Source of the DNA: Pseudomonadota bacterium
GTDB lineage: Bacteria; Pseudomonadota; Gammaproteobacteria; Burkholderiales; Burkholderiaceae_E
Direction of reading: 5' to 3'
NCBI GenBank assembly: GCA_023388075.1
Contig: JAEWGX010000025.1
Location: 1-32,358, forward strand
DNA length: 32,358 bases
The notes beneath the pieces were generated by a model. That model was given only the letters and a program-made list of their open reading frames with translations. It was not told the DNA's origin and did no database searches. Below, one piece after another: positions 24,671 through 31,595 of the stretch. Numbering within the stretch: the first letter of the stretch is position 1; every line of letters begins with the position of its first letter. Position numbers and translations under genes: made by a program.

Positions 24671-25843
24671 ATGGACTTCGAACTCTCCGACGAACAGCGC
24701 CAGCTGGCCGATTCGCTCGAGCGGCTGCTCGCGCAGCAGTACGACATCGAGCAGCGGCGCGCGATCATCGCTTCGGCCGACGGCTTCAGCGCCGCGATGT
24801 GGGCGCGGTTCGCCGAGCTGGGCATCCTCGGGCTGCCGGTATCCGAGCAGGCCGGCGGATTCGGCGGCGGTGCGGTGGATCTGATGCGCCCGATGGCGCT
24901 GCTGGGCGATGCGCTGGTGGTGGAGCCGGTGCTCGCGCAACTGGTAGCCGCGCGGCTGCTCGACCGGTCGCTCCCGGCGGGCGACGGCGATTCCAGGAAG
25001 GCCGCGGGTGACGCGCTCCAGGGCGCCATCACCGGCGAGCGGCGCATCGCCTGGGCCCGCGCCTCCGCCCATGACGACGGACCGTGCTCGGCCACCCGGG
25101 ATGGCGACGGCTGGCTCCTGGAGGGCAGGTGCACCGGCGTGACCGGCGGCGCCGGCGCCGACTGGCTGCTGGTGGAAACCGGTTCCGGCGGGCCGGCCGA
25201 CGAGGCCGACGCCGCGGTGTTCCTTCTACCGGCCTCGACGCCCGGGATCGAGCTGCGCGCGGTGCGCGCGCTCGACGACCAGCGCGTCGCGGACCTGCGG
25301 ATCGGCGGCGTGCGCGCGCAGGCAGCGCAGCGCCTCGCGTCCGGCAAGGCGGCCCGGGAAGCGCTCGAGGACGCGGGCGACTTCGCCAGTGCCCTGCTCG
25401 CGGCGGAGGCCGTCGGCCTGGTGGATTTCGCCTGCCGCACCACGCTGGAGTACCTCAAGACGCGCAAGCAGTTCGGCACCACCATCGGCAGCTTCCAGGC
25501 ACTGCAGCACCGCATCGTCGACCTCTTCGTCGAGCTGGAGCAGGTGCGCTCGGTGGCGGCGCTGGCTTGCTCCAAGGTCGACGCCGCGGCCGCCGGCCAG
25601 GTCAGCGCCGCCGAACGGGCCAAGGCGGTGGCGGCCGCGCGCGTGCTCGTCGGCAAGGCCGCGGACAAGGTCGCGCAGGAATCGGTGCAGCTGCACGGCG
25701 GCATGGGCATGGCCGAGGAATTGAAGATTTCTCACACATTCAAGCGGCTCACCATGCTCGCGCGGCAGTTCGGCGACGTCGATCATTTCATCGATCGCTT
25801 CGTTGCGGCCGACAGGCAACTGGGAGACAGTGCCGGCGGCTGA
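24671..25843 (+). CDS. Acyl-CoA dehydrogenase, PimD-like small subunit
   Basis: A 390-residue second acyl-CoA dehydrogenase-like subunit. It starts MDFELSDEQRQLADSLERLL and has the FAELGILGLPVSEQAGGFGGG segment typical of PimD-like proteins. The middle domain is divergent: the strong FAD motif of the large subunit is not evident and the region is Gly/Ala-rich. The C-terminal domain is well kept (TTLEYLKTRKQFGTTIGSFQ, VQLHGGMGMAEELKISHTFKR read in two pieces). I infer a heteromeric enzyme with the preceding gene, acting on a dicarboxylyl- or branched acyl-CoA. No CoA ligase, hydratase or thiolase is nearby. The ATG at 24671 is preferred over a frame-open upstream start at 24638 inside the previous gene. 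Confidence 0.88.
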   Translation: MDFELSDEQRQLADSLERLLAQQYDIEQRRAIIASADGFSAAMWARFAELGILGLPVSEQAGGFGGGAVDLMRPMALLGDALVVEPVLAQLVAARLLDRSLPAGDGDSRKAAGDALQGAITGERRIAWARASAHDDGPCSATRDGDGWLLEGRCTGVTGGAGADWLLVETGSGGPADEADAAVFLLPASTPGIELRAVRALDDQRVADLRIGGVRAQAAQRLASGKAAREALEDAGDFASALLAAEAVGLVDFACRTTLEYLKTRKQFGTTIGSFQALQHRIVDLFVELEQVRSVAALACSKVDAAAAGQVSAAERAKAVAAARVLVGKAADKVAQESVQLHGGMGMAEELKISHTFKRLTMLARQFGDVDHFIDRFVAADRQLGDSAGG

Positions 25844-25903
25844 AATCGCTGGGGATTCGCGCGCTGCTGCAGTAATCTTGCGGAAATCGCCGCACACTGC
25901 AAC

Positions 25904-27184
25904 ATGCAATTCCAGGCTTGCGCCTACTGCGACCATCCCAATCCGGTCGGGACGAATTACTGCAACGATTGCGGGGCGGCGTTGCACCTCAAGCCGTGCC
26001 GCCACTGCGGTGCGGTTGCCGTAGCCCAGGCACGCCACTGCCCGGCCTGCCAGGCCGCCTTCCCGGTGCGGCCGATGATCGAGGTCGACATTCCGTGGGC
26101 AGTCGCCCGCCACCCCCATCCTCGGGGCGAGGCTGGCGCGACGGAGCAACCGCCGGCAACGTCGTCTCCGGCAGCGACTCATGACTCGAACACGATCGAC
26201 GCGGCCTCCCCCGCGCTGCTCGCCACCAGGCGCCTGATCGAGAAGGCAAGCGAGCGTGCCGGCGAGCACGCCGCTCCCGCGGCGCTCGTCCTGCCGCCCC
26301 GGCACGATCGCGACCTTCAGGCACCAGGCCGGTCGGTGCCACGCAACCCCGACCGCGGCGACCCGGCTGCCCGCTTCGGCCCGGTCGACGCGATGCCCGT
26401 TGCCGCCCGCACCAGGACGGCGCCGCTCGCCCCTCGCGCGGCAGCCCAGCCGCGCCGCTCGCAGTCGCTGCCCGTGATCGTGCTCAGCCTGATCGGGCTG
26501 GTGATCGTCGTCGCGCTGCTCTTCCTGATCGACCACGCCGGCACTCGGGACACCGTCCGCGAGGTCGCGTCACCCCGGAAGATCCTCCTTCCGCAGGCGA
26601 CGGAGGCGAGCCCACGCGCCGAAGCGGCCGCCGTGCCCGATCCGGCCGTGGCCTCCACTCCGACCGAAGCCGCGGCGCCCGATGCGACCGAAGCCGTGGC
26701 GGCCCCCACTCCGACCGAAACCGCGGCGGCGCCCGATTCGACCGAAGCCGCCACGAAGCCTGCTCCGGCCGTGGCCGCCGCGCAGCCCGGTCCGACCGAG
26801 GCAGCGGCGACGCCCGGTCCGGCCGTGGCCGCCACCGTGCTGTCCGCCGGTTCGACCGACGCCGCGCCGCCGTCCGCGCAAGCCGTCGCCGGTCCTCTCC
26901 CGGCCATGCCGGTTGCATCCAGCCTCGCCGCCGGAGGCGACCGACTCCCCGGCTCCTTCGCGGCATCCGATTCCCCCTCCACCCCGCCAGGCACCATGAG
27001 CACGACCGACTCCCTCCAGTCCGCCGGCACGCCGGCGCAAGGCGATTCCCCGTCCCCCGAGGCTGCCGCGTCCCCTGCGCGGCCGGCGTCCGCCGGGCCC
27101 GACGGGCCCGTCGTGCCAGCCGGCACCACGGGCTGCCGCGCCGAACTGCAGGCGCTCGGCCTGTGCGGCGGGGTGGCGCAATGA
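25904..27184 (+). CDS. Double zinc-ribbon, single-pass membrane protein with C-terminal C-x9-C motif
   Basis: A 426-residue protein of unknown function. Two zinc ribbons sit at the N-terminus, each CxxC-x10-CxxC: C6/C9/C20/C23 and C32/C35/C46/C49. A charged, disordered region (about 60-185) precedes one hydrophobic segment (189-209). After it comes a ~195-residue Ala/Pro/Thr-rich linker with degenerate PTEAAA/PAVAA-type repeats, then a short C-terminal unit, C411-x9-C421, reading GCRAELQALGLCGG. I infer ribbons in the cytoplasm, linker and C-terminus in the periplasm, and a possible disulphide there. The TGA overlaps the start of the TAXI gene by 4 bp (ATGA). That protein ends in the same motif, so the two probably work together. 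No Shine-Dalgarno is obvious before the ATG. Confidence 0.8.
   Translation: MQFQACAYCDHPNPVGTNYCNDCGAALHLKPCRHCGAVAVAQARHCPACQAAFPVRPMIEVDIPWAVARHPHPRGEAGATEQPPATSSPAATHDSNTIDAASPALLATRRLIEKASERAGEHAAPAALVLPPRHDRDLQAPGRSVPRNPDRGDPAARFGPVDAMPVAARTRTAPLAPRAAAQPRRSQSLPVIVLSLIGLVIVVALLFLIDHAGTRDTVREVASPRKILLPQATEASPRAEAAAVPDPAVASTPTEAAAPDATEAVAAPTPTETAAAPDSTEAATKPAPAVAAAQPGPTEAAATPGPAVAATVLSAGSTDAAPPSAQAVAGPLPAMPVASSLAAGGDRLPGSFAASDSPSTPPGTMSTTDSLQSAGTPAQGDSPSPEAAASPARPASAGPDGPVVPAGTTGCRAELQALGLCGGVAQ
26637..26860 (+). repeat. Degenerate Ala/Pro/Thr coding repeats
   Basis: Imperfect repeats of short units such as ccgaccgaagccg and ccggccgtggccgcc, in frame, code for runs like PTEAAAPDATEAV and PAVAAAQPGPTEAAA. 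They form the flexible linker of the zinc-ribbon protein. Unit lengths vary and there are no spacers, so this is not an array of another kind. Confidence 0.75.
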
Positions 27185-28272
27185 AGGCGCCGGTCGCAAT
27201 GCGCCTCGGACTGGCCGCACTGGTCCGCTACCTGGCCGTCGCGTCATTGGCGGGATTCTGCGCCGGACAGGCGCTGGCGATCGAGTACAAGATCGTCACC
27301 GCCTCGCCGCGGGGAACCTACATCGAGATCGGCCGCGACCTGGCGAAGTTCGTCGCACCGGCTGCCGACATCCAGCTGGAGTCGCTGCCTTCGGCCGGTT
27401 CGGCGGAGAACGTGAAGCGCTTGCGCTACGAGCCGCATGTCAAGTTCGCCCTGGTGCAGTCCGACGTCTACCAGGCCTATGTGGACCTGGCGGCTTCCGG
27501 CAACCGCGAGGCCCGCGGACTGATCACGCCGCTGCGCCTGATCCTTCCGCTCTACAACGAGGAGATCTACTTCGTCGCGCGGCGCGACGCGCCGTTCGAC
27601 CATGTCCACGAGATCCGGGACAAGCGCATCGCCATGGGGCCGCTGGGCAGCGGCACCGCCCTCACCTCGGCGACGCTCTATCGCGCGCTCTTCGGCGCCG
27701 GTGTCGCCGACGACAAGGCCCGCTTCGTTTCCAACGAGGAAGGACTTTCCAGCCTGGTCACGGACCGCAGCGTCGACGTCGTCATCGTGGTGGCCGGCCA
27801 GCCGGCCAAGGTGTTCTCCGAGATGAAGCCGGAGGCCCGCTCGCTGATCAAGCTGCTGCGCTTCGATCCCGGCGCGCCCGGCGGCGAGGAGGTGCTCAAG
27901 ACCTACTTCAACGCCACCATCCGCCAGTCGCACTACCCCAACCTGCTCACCGAGGACGTTCCTTCGCTCGCCGTGAAGGCATTCCTGATCACCTACAACT
28001 ACGAGCAGGCCCACACGCGCCAGTACCTCGCCGACTTCGCCCGGTCGCTCTGCGACAACTTCGGCCGCCTGCAGGCCGAGGGGCATCCGAAGTGGAAGGA
28101 AGTGAAGCTCGAGATGCCGCCGGTGGGCCGCGGCTGGAGCTACTACCCGATCACCAGCCGGCCGCTGCAGGCGTGCATCGGGAGTGCCACCGCAACGCCC
28201 GCGGCGGCGGCCACGGCGCCCCAGCGGCGGGATTGCACGCAGCAGGAGCGGATTCTCGGGATCTGCAACTGA
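27181..28272 (+). CDS. TAXI-family periplasmic solute-binding protein with C-terminal C-x9-C tail
   Basis: A 363-residue secreted protein. The signal peptide covers residues 1-33 (cleavage after QALA, before IEYKIVT). The mature protein has the TAXI fold: ASPRGTYIEIGRDLAKFV, FALVQSDVYQAYVD, IAMGPLGSGTALTSATLYRA and DVVIVVAGQPAKVFSEM. TAXI proteins normally deliver ligands such as dicarboxylates or glutamate to a TRAP permease, but no such permease gene is in the window. After the usual end of the fold (GWSYYPITSRPLQ) there is a ~40-residue Ala/Thr/Pro extension ending RRDCTQQERILGICN (C352, C362), matching the end of the preceding protein. ATGA coupling to that gene fixes the start; an in-frame GTG at 27163 is less likely. 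Confidence 0.9.
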   Translation: MKAPVAMRLGLAALVRYLAVASLAGFCAGQALAIEYKIVTASPRGTYIEIGRDLAKFVAPAADIQLESLPSAGSAENVKRLRYEPHVKFALVQSDVYQAYVDLAASGNREARGLITPLRLILPLYNEEIYFVARRDAPFDHVHEIRDKRIAMGPLGSGTALTSATLYRALFGAGVADDKARFVSNEEGLSSLVTDRSVDVVIVVAGQPAKVFSEMKPEARSLIKLLRFDPGAPGGEEVLKTYFNATIRQSHYPNLLTEDVPSLAVKAFLITYNYEQAHTRQYLADFARSLCDNFGRLQAEGHPKWKEVKLEMPPVGRGWSYYPITSRPLQACIGSATATPAAAATAPQRRDCTQQERILGICN

Positions 28273-28306
28273 CTCGCTCTCGTCCCGGGTTCGGCTGATC
28301 CTTCTT

Positions 28307-28346
28307 CGTTGGAGAGCGCCCCGCGCCTCCCAGGCGCTTCCCAACG
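28307..28346. terminator. Bidirectional hairpin between TAXI gene and M20 peptidase
   Basis: Arms 28307-28320 and 28333-28346 pair over 14 positions with two mismatches (CGTTGG..AGCGCC with GGCGCT..CCAACG) around a 12-nt loop. It sits between convergent stops. A perfect 12-bp palindrome CGTAGCGCTACG (28345-28356) follows and includes the peptidase stop. There are no T-runs; a shared terminator is the best reading. Confidence 0.5.
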
Positions 28347-28351
28347 TAGCG

Positions 28352-29794
28352 CTACGCGGCAGCGAGCACCGAAGCGATCGCCACCGACAACCGCTGCCCA
28401 TACGCGATGTCGAGGAACTCGTTCGGCCCGTGCGCATTGGACCCGGGCCCCAGCACGCCGGTGATCAGGAACTGCGCCTCGGGGAAGCGCTCGCCCAGCA
28501 TGGCCATGAACGGGATGGTGCCGCCCTCGCCCATCCACGCGGCCTCGCGGCCGAACGCCTCCCGCGACGCCGTCTCGACGGCGCGCTGCAGCCAGGGCGC
28601 TGTCGCCGGCGCGTTCCAGCCGTTCGCAGGTGACTCGGGCTCGAACCGCACCCGCGCCCCGTGCGGCGGGTCCTGCTGCAGGATGCGACCGAGCGCGTCG
28701 GAGGCCGCGGCCGCATCCACGGTCGGCGGCAGCCGCAGGCTGAGCTTGAGCGCGGTCTTCGGTCGCAGCACGTTGCCGGCGCTCCCCAGCCCCGGCAGGT
28801 GCTCAGCGCCGGTCACCGAGAGCGCGCCGCGCCAGGTGCGGTTCAGGATCGCCTCCACCGGATCGGTCGTCGTCGGCATGACATGGGACGGCGCCGCGCC
28901 GCTTGCATGGTCGCAGCCAGCCCACGGGAACTGGCGCCAGACGGTGTCGCCGAGGATGGCACCGGCCCGTTCAGCCTGCAGCCTTCGCTCCTCGGGAATG
29001 AGTGCGGAGAACTCGGCCGGCAGGAGGCGTCCGGTCTCCGGATCGTCGAGCCGGTCGAGCAGGCGCCGCGCGACGCGAAAGCTGGACGGCACGACGCCGC
29101 TTGCGTTGCCGGAGTGCACGCCTTCGGTCAGCACCTCCACCGTCAGCACGCCGCCCACCAGACCGCGCAGCGACGTCGTCACCCAGAGCTGGTGGTAGTT
29201 GCCGCAGCCGGAGTCGAGCCCCGCCACCAGCGCGGCCTCGCCGAAGCGCGGCGCGAGCAGCTCGAGATACGCCGGCAGGTCCGGCGAGCCCGACTCCTCG
29301 CAGGTCTCGATGAGGCCGACGCAGCGGGGCCGCGGAATGCCCTGCGCATCCAGCGCCTGGATCACCGCGAGCGCCGCATAGACGGCATAGCCGTCGTCCG
29401 CGCTGCCGCGTCCATACAACCGTCCGGACTCGATCACCGGTTGGTAGGCGCCGAATCCCTCGCGCCAGCCGGTCATCTCCGGCTGCTTGTCCAGGTGTCC
29501 GTAGAAGAGCACCGATCGTCCGTCGCCCGAGCGCCCGCCGGTCGCCGGCGCCTCGAAGTAGAGGCAGGGCGTGCGGTCCGGGATCGAGACGATCTCCACT
29601 ACCAGTCCGGCGATCGGCTGGGCCTGCGCCCAGTTGCGCGCGCTCGCGACCACCGCATCCAGCTCGCCGTGCGCCGCCCAGGACGGATCGAAGGCCGGCG
29701 AACGCGCCGGGATGCGGACGTACTCCACCAGGCGCGGCACGAGGTCATCGGTCCACTTCTGCGCGAGGAGGCGGGAGACTTCGGTGAAGGCCAT
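28352..29794 (-). CDS. M20-family metallopeptidase (dipeptidase-like)
   Basis: A 480-residue cytoplasmic di-zinc peptidase or deacylase of the M20 family, near the usual length for the carnosinase-like branch. Metal and catalytic residues are present: H100 and D102 in FYGHLDKQP, D133/D134 in GRGSADDGY, catalytic E166 with E167 in ETCEESGS, D194 in GLDSG, and H455 in GSNAHGPNE. The lid domain lies between (about 210-375). The ATG at 29794 is 15 bp downstream of the aspartate dehydrogenase stop on the same strand and lacks a clear Shine-Dalgarno. In this operon it may release an amino acid from a peptide or N-acyl conjugate taken up by the cell. The substrate is not known. Confidence 0.9.
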   Translation of the reverse strand: MAFTEVSRLLAQKWTDDLVPRLVEYVRIPARSPAFDPSWAAHGELDAVVASARNWAQAQPIAGLVVEIVSIPDRTPCLYFEAPATGGRSGDGRSVLFYGHLDKQPEMTGWREGFGAYQPVIESGRLYGRGSADDGYAVYAALAVIQALDAQGIPRPRCVGLIETCEESGSPDLPAYLELLAPRFGEAALVAGLDSGCGNYHQLWVTTSLRGLVGGVLTVEVLTEGVHSGNASGVVPSSFRVARRLLDRLDDPETGRLLPAEFSALIPEERRLQAERAGAILGDTVWRQFPWAGCDHASGAAPSHVMPTTTDPVEAILNRTWRGALSVTGAEHLPGLGSAGNVLRPKTALKLSLRLPPTVDAAAASDALGRILQQDPPHGARVRFEPESPANGWNAPATAPWLQRAVETASREAFGREAAWMGEGGTIPFMAMLGERFPEAQFLITGVLGPGSNAHGPNEFLDIAYGQRLSVAIASVLAAA

Positions 29795-29809
29795 GTCAGT
29801 GGCGCTGTT

Positions 29810-30598
29810 CTAGTAGATGGTGGGCGCCCCCGAGATGGCGGCAGCCAGGAGACTTCCGGCTACGAGGCGCGACGAAGGCGAAGCTTCGGAGATCCGCTGC
29901 CCTTCGACGGTGACGGACAGCTTGCCGAAATATCCCGCCGCCTCGATCTCGTGCCGGTTGCGCACGATCGTCGAGTCGACGACGAACTCCACCGCCGTTT
30001 GCTCCAGACCGCATCCCGCCAAGGCGATCGTCGCCGTGACATTGGCATGTCGGGGAAACCTTCGCGCAGCATCCGCGGCACATCCCTGGAACACGATCGC
30101 TTCCGTCGGCGTGCGTCCGGGCGGCGAACCTTCCGATGCGACAGGGTGCTGCCAAGCTGCCGGGGACATCACGAACCGGTACCGAACCCAGTCCAGTCCA
30201 AGGTAGCGCGCGCCCAGGATCGCGTCAATGCCTGCCACGGCACCGCTAGGAATCCGGATCCGGCTCTCGCCGACCCGCGCAGCATCGCGAAAGCTCGTGA
30301 GAACTACGCGATCGGCAAGCAACCCCATGGACGCGGGTACCAGATCGCAGCCCGACTGCAACACACCGGTTCCATGCGAGGCCAATGCTGCGTGCCCGGC
30401 GCACTCGATCACGACGTCGGGTCGCGTCGCTAGTAGATCCGGCAACGTCGTCACGCATCGGGGGCCTCCCGCAGGTCTTTGCCGTCTGCTGTCAGTCACC
30501 AGCGCCGCCGCAATCTCGACCCGTTCTCCCAGTTCGGCAGCGGCTTCAACGACCAGCTGGCCGATGCTGCCCAGTCCAATCAATCCGATTCGTGTCAT
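29810..30598 (-). CDS. L-aspartate dehydrogenase family protein
   Basis: A 262-residue NAD(P)-dependent dehydrogenase that interconverts L-aspartate and iminosuccinate (iminoaspartate), which hydrolyses to oxaloacetate and ammonia or can feed NAD synthesis. The Rossmann loop is GLIGLGSIG (5-13). Family markers are IRIPSGAVAGIDAI, the NVTATIALAG strand, and the proposed catalytic His216 in IVRNRHEIEAAGYFG. The start at 30598 (MTRIGLIGLG) is chosen because it begins right at the Rossmann fold and overlaps the receptor gene's stop as ATGA. A frame-open ATG at 30640 lies inside that gene. Base composition is somewhat less GC-rich than in the first half of the window. Confidence 0.87.
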   Translation of the reverse strand: MTRIGLIGLGSIGQLVVEAAAELGERVEIAAALVTDSRRQRPAGGPRCVTTLPDLLATRPDVVIECAGHAALASHGTGVLQSGCDLVPASMGLLADRVVLTSFRDAARVGESRIRIPSGAVAGIDAILGARYLGLDWVRYRFVMSPAAWQHPVASEGSPPGRTPTEAIVFQGCAADAARRFPRHANVTATIALAGCGLEQTAVEFVVDSTIVRNRHEIEAAGYFGKLSVTVEGQRISEASPSSRLVAGSLLAAAISGAPTIY

Positions 30599-31581
30599 TG
30601 GACCATGGGCACCTTGGCCTTCCGGATGACATCGCCCCACTTGGAGATCTCTGATTTCATGAACGCGTCGAACTCCGCGGGAGAGCTGCCCACCGGTTCA
30701 GCACCCTGCGCCGAAAGCCGCTCACGAACCTCCGGCAGTTGCAGCACCTTTAGGACCTCTCTGTTCATCCGATCGACGATGGCGCTTGGAGTGCCCGCCG
30801 GAGCCAACAACCCGATCCACGTGGCGGCCTCAAAGCCCTCGAGCCCGCTCTCCGCGATCGTGGGGACATCGGGTACGGCGCTCGCCCGCTTCGCGGTCCC
30901 TACCCCCAGCGCCTTGAGCTTTCCGGTCCTGAGATGCGGCACGGAGGTATTCAAAGGGTCGAACATGAAGGCGATATGCCCTCCCATCAGGTCCGTCAAT
31001 GCCGGTGCGCTTCCCTTGTACGGTGAATGCACGATGTCGATGTTCGCCATCATGCCGAACAAGGCGCCGGCGAGATGATTGGAGCTTCCGCTGCCAGCAG
31101 ATCCATAGGTAAGCGTCCCCGGCTTGGCCCTCGCAAGGGCGATGAAGTCGCTCACGTTGGCCACCGGAAATTCCGGATTGACGACCAGGATATAGGGCAC
31201 TGTCACGAATTGGGTGACGGCGATGAAATCACCGACCGGATCGAACGGCAGCTTCGAGTAAAGTCCGGGGGTGGTAGCGTGACTCGCTGCCGGCGTGACG
31301 AACGTGTATCCATCCGGCGCCGCCTGGGCGGCGAGCGAGGTGCCCAAGGTTCCGCCGGCGCCCCCGCGGTTCTCGACAACGATCGGCTGTCCAAGCGCGT
31401 CGCCCAGCTTCGGCGCTATGGCTCGCACCACGACATCAGTCACACCGCCGGCGGCAAAGGGAACGATGAACTTGACCGGCTTGCTCGGCCAATCCTGGGC
31501 GGCGGCGTCGAGGCTGAAGGGCGCGGCCAATGCGGCGACCACTGCAATCACTGCCATCCGGTACTTCGCTAGGTTCTGCAT
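30595..31581 (-). CDS. Bug-family (tripartite tricarboxylate transporter type) solute-binding receptor
   Basis: A 328-residue secreted periplasmic receptor. The signal peptide ends near residue 28 (SLDAAA before QDWPSKPV). Mature motifs are WPSKPVKFIVPFAAGGVTDV, QPIVVENRGGAGGTLGTSLA, LTYGSAGSGSSNHLAGALF, HSPYKGSAPALTDLMGGHI and GLLAPAGTPSAIVDRMN, all typical of Bug proteins, which are greatly expanded in Burkholderiales. No TctA/TctB permease is in the window, as is common for these receptors. Several Bug proteins bind carboxylates or amino acids through main-chain and water contacts, so the ligand is open. Context suggests an aspartate-like compound. AGGAGA (31586-31591) lies 4 nt before the ATG at 31581. 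Confidence 0.94.
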   Translation of the reverse strand: MQNLAKYRMAVIAVVAALAAPFSLDAAAQDWPSKPVKFIVPFAAGGVTDVVVRAIAPKLGDALGQPIVVENRGGAGGTLGTSLAAQAAPDGYTFVTPAASHATTPGLYSKLPFDPVGDFIAVTQFVTVPYILVVNPEFPVANVSDFIALARAKPGTLTYGSAGSGSSNHLAGALFGMMANIDIVHSPYKGSAPALTDLMGGHIAFMFDPLNTSVPHLRTGKLKALGVGTAKRASAVPDVPTIAESGLEGFEAATWIGLLAPAGTPSAIVDRMNREVLKVLQLPEVRERLSAQGAEPVGSSPAEFDAFMKSEISKWGDVIRKAKVPMVQ

Positions 31582-31585
31582 CGGA

Positions 31586-31591
31586 TCTCCT
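31586..31591 (-). promoter_or_regulatory. Shine-Dalgarno of the Bug receptor gene
   Basis: AGGAGA on the minus strand, 4 nt before the ATG at 31581 and inside the 14-bp gap after the preceding gene's stop, supports operon-internal initiation. Confidence 0.6.
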
Positions 31592-31595
31592 GTCC

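Noticed and set aside
26637..26860. Repeat array resembling a CRISPR or regulatory array
   Set aside because: The units vary in length and sequence, have no unique spacers, and keep one reading frame coding an Ala/Pro/Thr linker.
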